Positions 7,766 to 17,503 of a stretch of DNA of 64,000 bases are shown here, in pieces. This DNA is from an uncultured Roseburia sp. Lineage in GTDB: Bacteria > Bacillota > Clostridia > Lachnospirales > Lachnospiraceae. A model generated the notes under the pieces. The model searched no databases, was not told where the DNA came from, and saw only the letters and a list, made by a program, of their open reading frames with translations. Every line of letters begins with the position of its first letter. Positions within the stretch are counted from its first letter, which is position 1. Location of the stretch: assembly GCA_934358955.1 (NCBI GenBank), contig CAKRLC010000001.1, forward strand, positions 1-64,000. The letters run 5' to 3'. A program made the position numbers and the translations under genes.

Positions 7766-9202
7766 TTATAACGAATCTTTATTAGTTCCAACAACAATGT
7801 TAGAATCTTTGCCGGATTTTGTAATATCAAACATGCTTACATTGCGTTCTCTTGCAAGAATCTCCATAGTCTTAGGTGAGCAGAAACCAGCCTGGCAGCG
7901 TCCCATTCCGGCACGCGTTCTACGCTTTACACCATCTAAGGATTTTGCGCCAAGTGGTCTTTGGATCGCATCGATGATCTCGCCTTCTGTGACCATTTCG
8001 CAACGGCAGATAATATTTCCATATTCAGGTTTTTCTTTGATCAATTCATTACGTTCTTCCATACTGAGCGTCTTAGGGTCTAAGATACCTTTTCTTGTTG
8101 CGATAAAATCTTCATTTGCTTCCAGATTCATTTTTTCTTTTAAAATCTGAGCTACCATTTCTCCAATTGCAGGAGCACTGGTAAGTCCTGGAGACTCAAT
8201 ACCTGCACAGTCAATGAAGCCCTTTGCATCTTCTAATTCACCGATCAGGAATTCGTGACCGTCTTCATGCGCACGGAGTCCGGCAAAAGAAGTGATCACC
8301 TGACGAAGTGGAATGTTTTTTACATTCATCTCAGCTTTAGAGATAACCTGTTCTAATCCTTCCCTTGAGGTATTCGTTCCTTCTTTGTCTTCAATATCGG
8401 TTGCAGTAGGTCCGAGAAGAAGGTTCCCATGAACCGTTGGTGTAACCAGGATGCCTTTTCCATATTTTCCAGGAAGTGAGAAGATGGTTCTACTTACGTG
8501 AGTTCCGGCAGTTTTGTCTAACAGACAGTATTCTCCTCTTCTAGGGGTAATATGGATTTTCTTTTCGCTTACCATATTGTGGAATTTGTCAGCATAAACG
8601 CCTGCTGCATTCACGACATACTTTGTCTGGAAGGTTCCGTTATTTGTATGGACTTCCCATCCACCTTCCATTGGTTTCAGATCTATGACTTCTGTATCAA
8701 ATTTAAATTCTACACCATTCGTATATGCATTTTCAGCCATAGCAATGTTCATATTAAATGGACATACAATACCGGCTGTTGGAGCATAAAGGGCAGCGCA
8801 TGCTTCATCAGAAATATTTGGTTCCATTTCTTTTAACTCTTCACGGTTCAGGATTCTTAAATCCTTAACGCCATTTGCGATTCCTCTGTCATACAGTGCC
8901 TGAAGATTTGGCATGTCTTCTTCGTGCAGGCATACAACCAGTGAACCGTTCTTTTTAAATGGAAAATCAAGCTCTTTGGAAAGCTGTTCCATCATCTGAT
9001 TTCCTCTGACGTTTAATTTTGCCATCAGGGATCCTTCTGCTGCATCATAACCAGCATGGACAATGGCGCTGTTTGCCTTGGATGTTCCACAGCATACATC
9101 TTCTTCTTTTTCAATTACACATGCTTTCACTTTATAACGAGAAAGCTCTCTTGCTGTTGACGCACCGGATACGCCGGCTCCGATAATTATTACATCATAC
9201 AT
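7766..9202 (-). CDS. GlpA-like anaerobic glycerol-3-phosphate dehydrogenase with BFD-type [2Fe-2S] domain
   Basis: 478 residues. The DAO-type FAD domain begins MYDVIIIGAGVSGASTAREL, and the C-terminal BFD-like domain carries four cysteines in IICRCEMVTEGE and GRCQAGFC. It would oxidise glycerol-3-phosphate, the GlpK product, to dihydroxyacetone phosphate. It heads the distal half of the operon, behind an intrinsic terminator after glpK. Automated annotation often calls it simply an NAD(P)/FAD-dependent oxidoreductase. The glp context makes the G3P role likely but not proven. Confidence 0.87.
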   Translation of the reverse strand: MYDVIIIGAGVSGASTARELSRYKVKACVIEKEEDVCCGTSKANSAIVHAGYDAAEGSLMAKLNVRGNQMMEQLSKELDFPFKKNGSLVVCLHEEDMPNLQALYDRGIANGVKDLRILNREELKEMEPNISDEACAALYAPTAGIVCPFNMNIAMAENAYTNGVEFKFDTEVIDLKPMEGGWEVHTNNGTFQTKYVVNAAGVYADKFHNMVSEKKIHITPRRGEYCLLDKTAGTHVSRTIFSLPGKYGKGILVTPTVHGNLLLGPTATDIEDKEGTNTSREGLEQVISKAEMNVKNIPLRQVITSFAGLRAHEDGHEFLIGELEDAKGFIDCAGIESPGLTSAPAIGEMVAQILKEKMNLEANEDFIATRKGILDPKTLSMEERNELIKEKPEYGNIICRCEMVTEGEIIDAIQRPLGAKSLDGVKRRTRAGMGRCQAGFCSPKTMEILARERNVSMFDITKSGKDSNIVVGTNKDSL

Positions 9203-9240
9203 TTCCAGATCACTCCTTAAACTTAAATAAGTAATTTAAA

Positions 9241-9272
9241 CAATAGAAGGTGCATTTCACGAAATTCTATTG
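9241..9272 (-). other. Stem-loop between the glp terminator and the dehydrogenase gene
   Basis: CAATAGAA (9241-9248) pairs with TTCTATTG (9265-9272). There is no T-run. It sits just past the intergenic terminator and could be part of an antitermination switch or a processing site. Confidence 0.4.
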
Positions 9273-9277
9273 TTATG

Positions 9278-9331
9278 AAAAAAAGCCTGCCAAGTAAACG
9301 CACTCTGTCATGCGCTTATCCTGTCAGGCTC
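9278..9331 (-). terminator. Intra-operon terminator after glpK, candidate GlpP antitermination target
   Basis: Minus-strand transcript: AGCCTGACAG pairs with TTGGCAGGCT, with an inner GCGC/GTGCG pairing, followed by seven T residues. It separates glpK from the dehydrogenase. B. subtilis GlpP acts on such a leader terminator before glpD; the parallel here is inference from gene content. Confidence 0.75.
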
Positions 9332-9372
9332 TCCTCTCTCATGCCACTACAATTTTTAATTATATAAGATAT

Positions 9373-10890
<1,518 letters not shown>

Positions 10891-10955
10891 TTATTACTTT
10901 GCATGTTTATATTAAATAACTCTTTGTGAGCAAATAATATCGATATCTTTGTGTT

Positions 10956-11525
10956 TTACATGTTCCAGACATCATGGTTTGTAGTTGAAACTGCGATCGC
11001 CCCTGCTGAGAGCGCGGACATCACAGATTCTTTGTCTGAGATCAGACCGCCTGCAATAATTGGTGATTTGGATATCTTACAGGCCTTGGCGATCACCTTT
11101 GGCATCACACCGGGAAGTACCTCAACAAAATCTGGTTTTACCGTATGCTGCTGCTGACTGATACTCTCGTATGCCATGGAATCTAATAAAAAATATCTGA
11201 GAACGGTATACATTCCTAATTCATTTGCTCTTTTGATCAGGGATGCTTTTGTGGAAATAATCCCGTCAGCTTCTGTGTATTTCCGGATAAAATCAACGAC
11301 GATTTCCTTGTTGCTCAATCCATTGATCAGATCTATATGTACCATGGCAATTTTCCCTGCCGCTTTTACTTTATGCACGATCTCCTGAATCGAACAAAGA
11401 TCACCAAATAAAATAAAAATAACTCTGATGTCTTCTAGGGAGCAGCAGATCTGCAAATCATTCATATTCTTGATCGCTGCAATAATTGGATTATCTTCTA
11501 CTGCTTCATGGAATAAATGATTCAT
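10956..11525 (-). CDS. glpP: Glycerol uptake operon antiterminator GlpP
   Basis: 189 residues from the ATG at 11525, preceded by AAGGAGG. A longer in-frame reading from 11585 is rejected because it runs through the leader terminator and lacks a ribosome site. GlpP binds leader RNA in response to glycerol-3-phosphate and prevents termination. Family features are the TIM-barrel-like segments MVHIDLINGLSNKEIVVDF, GIISTKASLIKRANELG and SPIIAGGLISDKE. It precedes glpK, and its own leader carries a terminator, so it may control itself as well as the downstream genes. Confidence 0.95.
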   Translation of the reverse strand: MNHLFHEAVEDNPIIAAIKNMNDLQICCSLEDIRVIFILFGDLCSIQEIVHKVKAAGKIAMVHIDLINGLSNKEIVVDFIRKYTEADGIISTKASLIKRANELGMYTVLRYFLLDSMAYESISQQQHTVKPDFVEVLPGVMPKVIAKACKISKSPIIAGGLISDKESVMSALSAGAIAVSTTNHDVWNM

Positions 11526-11555
11526 CTTTCCTCCTTGTAATTGCAAATTAAGGAC

Positions 11556-11607
11556 AAAAAAAAGAGCGCACAATACATTAACCATTCGGTTAATATCATA
11601 TTCGCTC
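11556..11607 (-). terminator. Leader terminator of the glpP operon (candidate GlpP target)
   Basis: On the minus strand GAGCG (11607-11603) pairs with CGCTC (11568-11564), enclosing a second perfect arm pair TTAACC/GGTTAA, followed by eight T residues (11563-11556). It lies about 35 bases after the predicted start of transcription and 30 before the glpP ATG, a typical attenuator position. Confidence 0.8.
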
Positions 11608-11651
11608 TCCCATCACAGCTTCTCTATGTAATTGTCTCTTCACTTGAAAAC

Positions 11652-11680
11652 ACTATAACACATTGCATAAATAAATGCAA
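11652..11680 (-). promoter_or_regulatory. SigA promoter of the glycerol operon
   Basis: TTGCAT (11680-11675), 17 bases, TATAGT (11657-11652). The -35 region is part of a dyad, ATTGCAT-6-ATGCAAT, that could be an operator. Confidence 0.75.
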
Positions 11681-11708
11681 TCATTTTTTGCTGAAATATA
11701 CATAAAGT

Positions 11709-11903
11709 ACAAAATATAGGTACTGTTCATTCAGCAGGAAAACACTGGCTGTTTTGCTGCGTAAGAAAGTGATGCAAGAGTGAGCAGACTCCTTTTGCGC
11801 AGCAAAAACTTAAAATGAGTCTGCGAATCGTTACTGGAACGAGGTACGAGTGAACAGTAACAAAATATAGGTACTGTTCATTCAGCAGAAAAACACTTGC
11901 TGT
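11709..11903. repeat. 44-bp direct repeat enclosing inverted repeats
   Basis: The 44 bases at 11709-11752 recur at 11860-11903 with two substitutions. Between them, TACTGTTCA (11721-11729) is inverted as TGAACAGTA, and GTTTTGCTGCG is inverted as CGCAGCAAAAAC, so the left copy and spacer can fold into a long hairpin. It contains AATGAGTCTGCGAAT, which also occurs inverted near 15497-15511. It occupies most of the gene-free stretch 11681-11916. It looks like a REP-type or decayed mobile repeat. Confidence 0.7.
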
Positions 11904-11916
11904 ATGTGAAAATAAT

Positions 11917-12192
11917 TCAGATGTGAACAGACGTGAAAAATACAGATTCGCTAATTATCTCACGGATCTCATCGGCATCATAGCCAAGTACGTCGCACTT
12001 CTCGTAATAAAGCAGCAGAAATCCGAGAAACAGAACAAGGGAGATCAGGATCCGCACCTTTAAAAAGATGAAGTACGTTGCAGGTGCCTCCGCCTGCACG
12101 GGCTCATCCATTCTGGATGACTCCGGTGCATCAAAGGATTCGCGGATACTTTTCACATATTCCCTTCGCCTGATTTCGTAATTTTCTTCCAT
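11917..12192 (-). CDS. Small single-pass membrane protein of unknown function
   Basis: 91 residues. The first 40 are charged and cytoplasm-like, followed by one hydrophobic segment (FLKVRILISLVLFLGFLLLY) and a short acidic tail. I recognise no family. Translation could start at the ATG at 12192 with AAGGAAG about 10 bases upstream, but that ribosome site lies inside a terminator stem whose T-run ends at the ATG. It follows the his-acyltransferase operon in the same direction. Confidence 0.6.
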   Translation of the reverse strand: MEENYEIRRREYVKSIRESFDAPESSRMDEPVQAEAPATYFIFLKVRILISLVLFLGFLLLYYEKCDVLGYDADEIREIISESVFFTSVHI

Positions 12193-12245
12193 AAAAAAAG
12201 AACTTCCTTCTATTTCCTTTACAAAAATATATGAAGTCCTTTTTT
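12193..12245 (-). terminator. Terminator of the his operon that overlaps the next ribosome site
   Basis: On the minus strand AAGGACTTC (about 12241-12233) pairs with GAAGTTCTT (12206-12198), followed by a run of seven T residues ending at the ATG of the next gene. One base pair is G-U in minus-strand RNA but A-C in plus-strand RNA, so the minus transcript is the functional one. The AAGGAAG ribosome site of the small membrane protein lies at the base of this stem. Confidence 0.7.
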
Positions 12246-12327
12246 ATATATGACAGTACATCAATTACAAAATAACCATACGAGTACGCATCTTACGTAA
12301 TCGCAGAGTTATTTCTGAGTAAATATA

Positions 12328-13407
12328 CTAGTTTTTCGTCTTGCCTGACAGCTTATCAAAGAGAATCGAAATTCCTCTTAAAATCGGTGAGATCAGAAGA
12401 AAATCGACCACAGCTGCACCGATCAATGAAAAAAGCAGTGTCAGAAGCACCATGGCGAGGCTTCCTAAAATCCCATATCCGGCAAGCACATTGACATGAA
12501 GAATCTGTTTTACAAGAACATGAAGAATCCCCCAGTGGATAAGCAGGATTCCGAAGCTATACCGGCTGATCAATGTTATAAAATGGGTTTCTGTCTGTTT
12601 GGATATAAAAAGCTTCTTTACTGCAAGAAACAAAGCCATCGTATAAAACATCATAAGCGGTGCATGGTTATAGATATACCTGTCATAGGCATTACCGGAA
12701 AAAATATGGCATATTGCCAATATGACAGAGACTGCCCCGGCACCAAAAATCAACAGCTCCAGCCATTTTGGATGATCCTTTGTCAGATAGTACCCTGCAA
12801 TAAATACGCCTGCAAAAGAACCAATGATCCCAGCATATACCGGATTAAAATACAGTGGGTCGCAGTAGGTATAGAGAATCTGTGCAGCCAGTATCACAAG
12901 GATGAGTCCATTATATATGGGATCCGGTATATGCTGGATCAGATAACGGATCACCGGTGTCAGTACATAGAGCCAGAGGATCACATAAATCAGCCAGAAA
13001 TGTGGGGCTTCCTCCGGAGCTCCGGTCAGGATCCGCTGCAACAAAGCTGGCCAGTTCGCCGGCAGCAGCCAGCGGAAGCCTTCTTTTGCACATACATATA
13101 AAATATAATAAACGATCATGGGAACAAGTACTTTAAGAAATCGCTTTCTGTAAAAGGTTACTGCCCGTTCTCCCTTTACGGGAAGGAGCAATGCACCGCT
13201 TATCATAATAAAAAGCAGATTGCAGGATAAAAACAGATACCCTGCAATCTCAAATGCGTACCATTGTGTACTGCCTGCCTGGGCTACGGATGCGCCCAGA
13301 GATGCAGTATGTACAGCAATCACAAAAACAGTTGCGATCACCCTTAGAATATCAATATAAACCTGCCGCCCCGCAGATGTCTTCTCTTTTGTAATCGTGG
13401 TCATCAT
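12328..13407 (-). CDS. Acyltransferase 3 family membrane protein
   Basis: 359 residues with about ten hydrophobic segments. The N-terminus shows the family pattern YIDILRVIATVFVIAVHTAS with the essential His, then FIMISGALLLP and YRKRFLKVLVPMIVYYILY. Members O-acylate cell-surface glycans or similar acceptors at the membrane. Its ATG overlaps the hisIE stop by four bases (ATGA), so it is translationally coupled to histidine synthesis genes. No functional link with histidine is evident, and the substrate is unknown. Confidence 0.88.
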   Translation of the reverse strand: MMTTITKEKTSAGRQVYIDILRVIATVFVIAVHTASLGASVAQAGSTQWYAFEIAGYLFLSCNLLFIMISGALLLPVKGERAVTFYRKRFLKVLVPMIVYYILYVCAKEGFRWLLPANWPALLQRILTGAPEEAPHFWLIYVILWLYVLTPVIRYLIQHIPDPIYNGLILVILAAQILYTYCDPLYFNPVYAGIIGSFAGVFIAGYYLTKDHPKWLELLIFGAGAVSVILAICHIFSGNAYDRYIYNHAPLMMFYTMALFLAVKKLFISKQTETHFITLISRYSFGILLIHWGILHVLVKQILHVNVLAGYGILGSLAMVLLTLLFSLIGAAVVDFLLISPILRGISILFDKLSGKTKN

Positions 13408-14684
13408 CTCTGTGAAAGCTCCTGTGTCACCTGTTCCCAGGTAATGCCTTTTTCAGCCATTAAAACCATGAGGTGATAGATATAATCAGAAATCTCATAT
13501 TTTAAGTCATCTGCATCGTTATTTTTGGCTGCCAGGATCACTTCCGTGCTCTCTTCGCCTACTTTTTTTAATATTTTATCAAGACCTTTTTCAAAGAGAT
13601 AATTGGTATAAGAGCCTTCCTTTGGATTGGCCTTACGGTCTAATATAATCTTGTAGACATCCTCAAGTACTTTCTGCGGATTTTTTTCCGTGTAGTCTCT
13701 TTTTACGATCTCATTAAAAAAACAAGTGCGGTTTCCGGTATGGCAGGCAGCACCTACCTGGGAAACTTTGGCAAGGATCGTGTCATAATCACAGTCGGCT
13801 GTCAGTGACTTTACAAACTGGAGATGTCCCGAAGTTAATCCCTTTGTCCATAATTCGTTGCGGCTTCTGCTGTAATAAGTCATTTTTCCAATATGGATCG
13901 TTGTATTGAAAGCCTCTTCATTCATGTAAGCAAGCATGAGAACCTCGTCGGTACGATAGTCCTGTACGATCACAGGAACCATGCCATCGGAGTTCTTTTT
14001 GAGATCTTCCCAGTGAAGAGCCGGCTCAAAATTATCCATCTTAATTCCTGCTTCAGATAAAGCAGACTTTAATTTCATAATATCTGTTTTTGGATCATTA
14101 ATGAGAGAACCTGCGATCCCTCTTACATTTTTTCTGGATAAAACGGATGTGATCTCATCCATATTGTCACTATCGAGCTGCAAAACATAAGGGACATCGG
14201 TAATCCCTTCAATCGAATCAAGTACAGCTTTATTGAGAACAAGAAGCTCATGGAAGGTTTTTGCCATTTTATCATGATGCTTGAAAATAAAGTTTACATT
14301 TTCGACGGATACAAGGATCCGGTCTTTTCCAAAGCGTCCGCTGGCCTCTTCTGCCAGTTCGATACTGTTTGGTTTGGAGCCGTTTAAGATGACCTGAAGG
14401 CATCCGGCATAAATCAGCTTCTTGATATCTTCCATACGGTTAATATTACCGCCTGCACATACTTTGATCTCTACGTTGCGGTTAATATTCTTGATCGTAT
14501 GTATATTCTTTTCATGTTCTTCGTCTGTGGTAGAAAGATCAAAGATCATGATCTTATCGACGCCACTGTCGTTATACAGCTTTGCCAGAGAGATCACGTT
14601 ATCGTAAGGTTCAAAGTTGTTACGGTCTTTTACAGCAACTCCATTTTTTAAATAAATGGTCGCCACAATATTTTTATGTTCCAT
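13404..14684 (-). CDS. hisIE: HisIE with an extra N-terminal HisA/HisF-like TIM-barrel domain
   Basis: 426 residues, about twice a normal HisIE. Residues 1 to about 210 resemble HisA/HisF (VKVCAGGNINR-like and LVSVENVNF segments). Residues about 215-325 are phosphoribosyl-AMP cyclohydrolase HisI (VIVQDYRTDEVLMLAYMNEE, with cysteines in ADCDYD and ACHTGNRTCFF). The rest is phosphoribosyl-ATP pyrophosphatase HisE (KVGEESTEVILAAKN). In the barrel the usual first-strand Asp of HisF (CLDV) is replaced (TIYLKNG) and the later one is Glu, so this domain is probably not catalytic. It carries out steps 2 and 3 of histidine synthesis. Confidence 0.92.
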   Translation of the reverse strand: MEHKNIVATIYLKNGVAVKDRNNFEPYDNVISLAKLYNDSGVDKIMIFDLSTTDEEHEKNIHTIKNINRNVEIKVCAGGNINRMEDIKKLIYAGCLQVILNGSKPNSIELAEEASGRFGKDRILVSVENVNFIFKHHDKMAKTFHELLVLNKAVLDSIEGITDVPYVLQLDSDNMDEITSVLSRKNVRGIAGSLINDPKTDIMKLKSALSEAGIKMDNFEPALHWEDLKKNSDGMVPVIVQDYRTDEVLMLAYMNEEAFNTTIHIGKMTYYSRSRNELWTKGLTSGHLQFVKSLTADCDYDTILAKVSQVGAACHTGNRTCFFNEIVKRDYTEKNPQKVLEDVYKIILDRKANPKEGSYTNYLFEKGLDKILKKVGEESTEVILAAKNNDADDLKYEISDYIYHLMVLMAEKGITWEQVTQELSQR

Positions 14685-14706
14685 TAAAAATTACATTCCT
14701 TTCTTT

Positions 14707-15294
14707 TTACAGACTTCCTTTTGTAGAAAGGATATCTGTAATACGCGGATCGATCATAGTTGCCTGATCGAGCGCTTTTGCAAATGCCTTAAACATTGCT
14801 TCTATCATATGATGATTGTTGCCTCCGGAGAGGACTTTTATGTGAAGGTTCATTCCTGCTGCATAGGAAATGGCATAGAAAAATTCTTTTACCATCTCCG
14901 TATCCATATAACCTACACGGTCTGTTGTAAATTCTCCATCGAAAACAAGATACGGTCTTCCAGACAAATCTATGGCACAGAGCACAAGTGTCTCGTCCAT
15001 TGGAAGGATGCAGCTTCCATAACGACGGATCCCCTTCTTGTCCCCGACAGCCTCTTTGATCGCTGTTCCAAGAACAATACCGGTATCTTCAATTGTATGA
15101 TGGCAGTCTACAGCAAGATCCCCGACTGCATTCACCTTCAGGTCAAACAGACCATGTCTTGCAAAGCCATCAAGCATATGGTCAAAAAAACCAATCCCGG
15201 TATGCAGGGAAGCATTTCCAGTTCCATCCAGATCCAGATGCATGGAAATATCTGTTTCTTTTGTTTTTCGAACAACATCTGACGTACGAGCCAT
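14707..15294 (-). CDS. hisB: Imidazoleglycerol-phosphate dehydratase
   Basis: 195 residues from the ATG at 15294; a TTG four codons earlier is also open, but it stands only two bases from the AAAGG site and the family starts at MARTSDVVRKTKETDI. Metal-binding motifs GIGFFDHML and DCHHTIEDTG near the N-terminus, and GGNNHHMIEAMFKAFA near the C-terminus, are intact. It is the monofunctional form without the histidinol-phosphatase domain. A PHP-type phosphatase gene lies separately at 36254. It lies 22 bases before hisIE. Confidence 0.96.
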   Translation of the reverse strand: MARTSDVVRKTKETDISMHLDLDGTGNASLHTGIGFFDHMLDGFARHGLFDLKVNAVGDLAVDCHHTIEDTGIVLGTAIKEAVGDKKGIRRYGSCILPMDETLVLCAIDLSGRPYLVFDGEFTTDRVGYMDTEMVKEFFYAISYAAGMNLHIKVLSGGNNHHMIEAMFKAFAKALDQATMIDPRITDILSTKGSL

Positions 15295-15527
15295 ATTTTT
15301 AACCAAACCTTTCTTTCTGCTTTCGTAGGATGTAAATCTGTCGCAACATATACATCATTTATATATTTGTCTGAAATGCTACAGTAAAAATCTGATTTAC
15401 ACCAAACAAACATATTTTACCAAATCTTACCGGTATCCGTAAATAAAAAATGTAATTTTTTGGCGATAATCCATTATAATCAGTTATTGAAATGAGATAT
15501 TCGCAGACTCATTTCTGTGAATCGGCA
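15295..15527 (-). other. Unusually long gap between hisD and hisB
   Basis: The other his genes are nearly contiguous, but 233 bases separate hisD and hisB. The gap holds a small hairpin (AAATGAG at 15493-15499 with CTCATTT at 15511-15517) and a TATAAT on the minus strand near 15471-15476 without a good -35. It shares AATGAGTCTGCGAAT with the repeat near 11814. A second promoter or an RNA processing site is possible. Confidence 0.35.
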
Positions 15528-16820
15528 TTAATCTTCAAAACGGACGCGGATTGAATTTGCATGTGCAGTCAGTTTTTCACATTCTGCAAATTGTACAATA
15601 TCCTTGTATACCGGTTCTAAGGCTTCTTTTGAATAAGAAATAATGCTGGACTTTTTAATGAAGTCATCGACTCCAAGCGGAGAGAAAAATTTTGCGGTTC
15701 CATTTGTCGGAAGAACATGGTTTGGTCCGGCAAAATAATCTCCTAATGGTTCACTGGAATATTCCCCAATAAAGATGGCTCCTGCATTGCGGATCTTTGT
15801 CATCACTTCAAATGGGTTTTTGGTTACGAGCTCTAAGTGTTCGGAAGCAATCTCATTTACGGTATCGATCGCATCCTGCATACTGTCTGCTACAAGAATA
15901 TAACCATAATTGTCCAGAGACTTCTGGATGATCTCTTTTCTGGAAAGCGTTGCTACAAACTGATCCACTTCTTCGGAAACCTGTGAAGCCAATGACTCAC
16001 TTGTTGTTACAAGAATCGCGGAGGCCATTTCATCGTGTTCCGCCTGTGAGAGAAGGTCTGCAGCTACAAAACGCGGATTTGCTGTTTCGTCAGCAAGTAC
16101 CATGATCTCGCTTGGACCGGCAATAGAGTCGATGCTGACATAACCGAAGACCGCTTTTTTTGCCAATGCAACATAAATATTTCCAGGACCAACGATCTTG
16201 TCAACCTTAGGGATGCTTTCGGTACCGAAAGCAAGTGCTGCGATCGCCTGGGCTCCCCCTACTTTAAAAATCTTATCGACGCCTGCTTCATGTGCAGCAA
16301 CCAGCGTGGATGGGTAAACCTTTCCATCCTTTCCACATGGAGTTGTCATAATGATATTGTCTACACCGGCTACCTTTGCAGGTAATACATTCATCAGAAC
16401 GGAAGACGGATAGACAGCCTTTCCACCAGGGACATAGACACCGACCGTTTTTAATGGGGTTACCTTCTGTCCGAGGATAATTCCGGATTCATCGGAATCA
16501 AACCAGGAATACTGTTTCTGCTTTGCATGGTAATCACGGATATTGACAAGTGCTTTACGGATGACATCTAAAAGCTTAGGGTCAACTAAGTCATAAGCTT
16601 CCTGTATTTCTGCTTCTGTTACCTGAATATTTTCTTTAGAGATGACGGCACCGTCGAATTTTAATGTATAATCAAAAATAGCCGCGTCGCGGTTTTCACG
16701 GACATTTTGAATGATCTCATTTACGCGGTTTTCAAATTCACCATAGGAATTTGGGCTTCTTTTTAACAGATTTTCAAGAATATTTGTCTGTGTTTCTTTG
16801 GTAAGTTTTAAGATTCTCAT
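15528..16820 (-). CDS. hisD: Histidinol dehydrogenase
   Basis: 430 residues, full length. It performs the last two oxidations, L-histidinol to L-histidine, with NAD and Zn. Recognisable segments are VPGGKAVYPSSVLMNVLPA, GGAQAIAALAFGTESIP, GPGNIYVALAKK, DSIAGPSEIMVLADE and the zinc region LLSQAEHDEMASAILVT. It lies 18 bases after hisG in the operon. Confidence 0.98.
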   Translation of the reverse strand: MRILKLTKETQTNILENLLKRSPNSYGEFENRVNEIIQNVRENRDAAIFDYTLKFDGAVISKENIQVTEAEIQEAYDLVDPKLLDVIRKALVNIRDYHAKQKQYSWFDSDESGIILGQKVTPLKTVGVYVPGGKAVYPSSVLMNVLPAKVAGVDNIIMTTPCGKDGKVYPSTLVAAHEAGVDKIFKVGGAQAIAALAFGTESIPKVDKIVGPGNIYVALAKKAVFGYVSIDSIAGPSEIMVLADETANPRFVAADLLSQAEHDEMASAILVTTSESLASQVSEEVDQFVATLSRKEIIQKSLDNYGYILVADSMQDAIDTVNEIASEHLELVTKNPFEVMTKIRNAGAIFIGEYSSEPLGDYFAGPNHVLPTNGTAKFFSPLGVDDFIKKSSIISYSKEALEPVYKDIVQFAECEKLTAHANSIRVRFED

Positions 16821-16838
16821 AGCTTTTCTCCTGTTATA

Positions 16839-17498
16839 TTAAGATTGCTGCTGTAAAAGTGCATTTTTTAAATCTGCGATCAGCTTTGTGATCCGTTCAT
16901 TTTCCATTTTCATACTCACCTGGTTTACGACCATGCGGGCAGACAATGGGCAAACCTCCTCTAAAACGGTCAATCCGTTTTCGCGTAAGGTTGAACCGGT
17001 TTCTACGATATCACAGATTACTTCAGACAGACCGACGATCGGCGCAAGCTCTATGGAACCATTTAATTTGATGATCTCAACGGTCTGATGTTTTTTATTG
17101 TAAAAATAATCTTTTGCGATATGCGGATATTTGGTTGCAACACGGATCAGTTCATGATGCTGCAGCAGATCTTTGGCCTTGGCAGGTCCACAGATGCACA
17201 TGCGGCATTTTCCAAAGCCAAGGTCTAACACTTCATAAATATTGCGGCCTTCTTCTAAAATCGTGTCCTCTCCAACAATTCCGATATCAGCTGCACCGTA
17301 CTCTACATAAGTAGGAACATCCGGTCCCTTTGCCAAAAAAAAGCGCAGCTTTAAATCTTCGTTGACAAAAATCAATTTTCTTGTATCTTTATCTTTCATT
17401 TCCTCACAGGTGATGCCAATCTGTTCGAACAGCTCTAATGTTTTACGGGCAAGTCTGCCCTTTCCAAGTGCAAATGTGAGGTATCTCATTTCTTCCAT
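16839..17498 (-). CDS. hisG: ATP phosphoribosyltransferase, short form
   Basis: 219 residues. This short form lacks the C-terminal regulatory domain and needs HisZ for activity and histidine feedback; hisZ is the immediately preceding gene, 5 bases away. Motifs include [42 protein letters not shown] and [14 protein letters not shown], which binds PRPP. The ATG at 17498 follows GGAGG by 10 bases; a second ATG three codons in is possible. It catalyses the first step of histidine synthesis. Confidence 0.97.
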   Translation of the reverse strand: MEEMRYLTFALGKGRLARKTLELFEQIGITCEEMKDKDTRKLIFVNEDLKLRFFLAKGPDVPTYVEYGAADIGIVGEDTILEEGRNIYEVLDLGFGKCRMCICGPAKAKDLLQHHELIRVATKYPHIAKDYFYNKKHQTVEIIKLNGSIELAPIVGLSEVICDIVETGSTLRENGLTVLEEVCPLSARMVVNQVSMKMENERITKLIADLKNALLQQQS

Positions 17499-17503
17499 CT
17501 GTA

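Noticed and set aside
10956-11585. Longer GlpP starting at 11585
   Set aside because: It would translate through the leader terminator stem and T-run and has no ribosome site, whereas 11525 has AAGGAGG.
12496-13101. 201-codon open frame antisense to the acyltransferase
   Set aside because: It is antisense to a membrane-protein gene and has shadow-frame composition and no family features.
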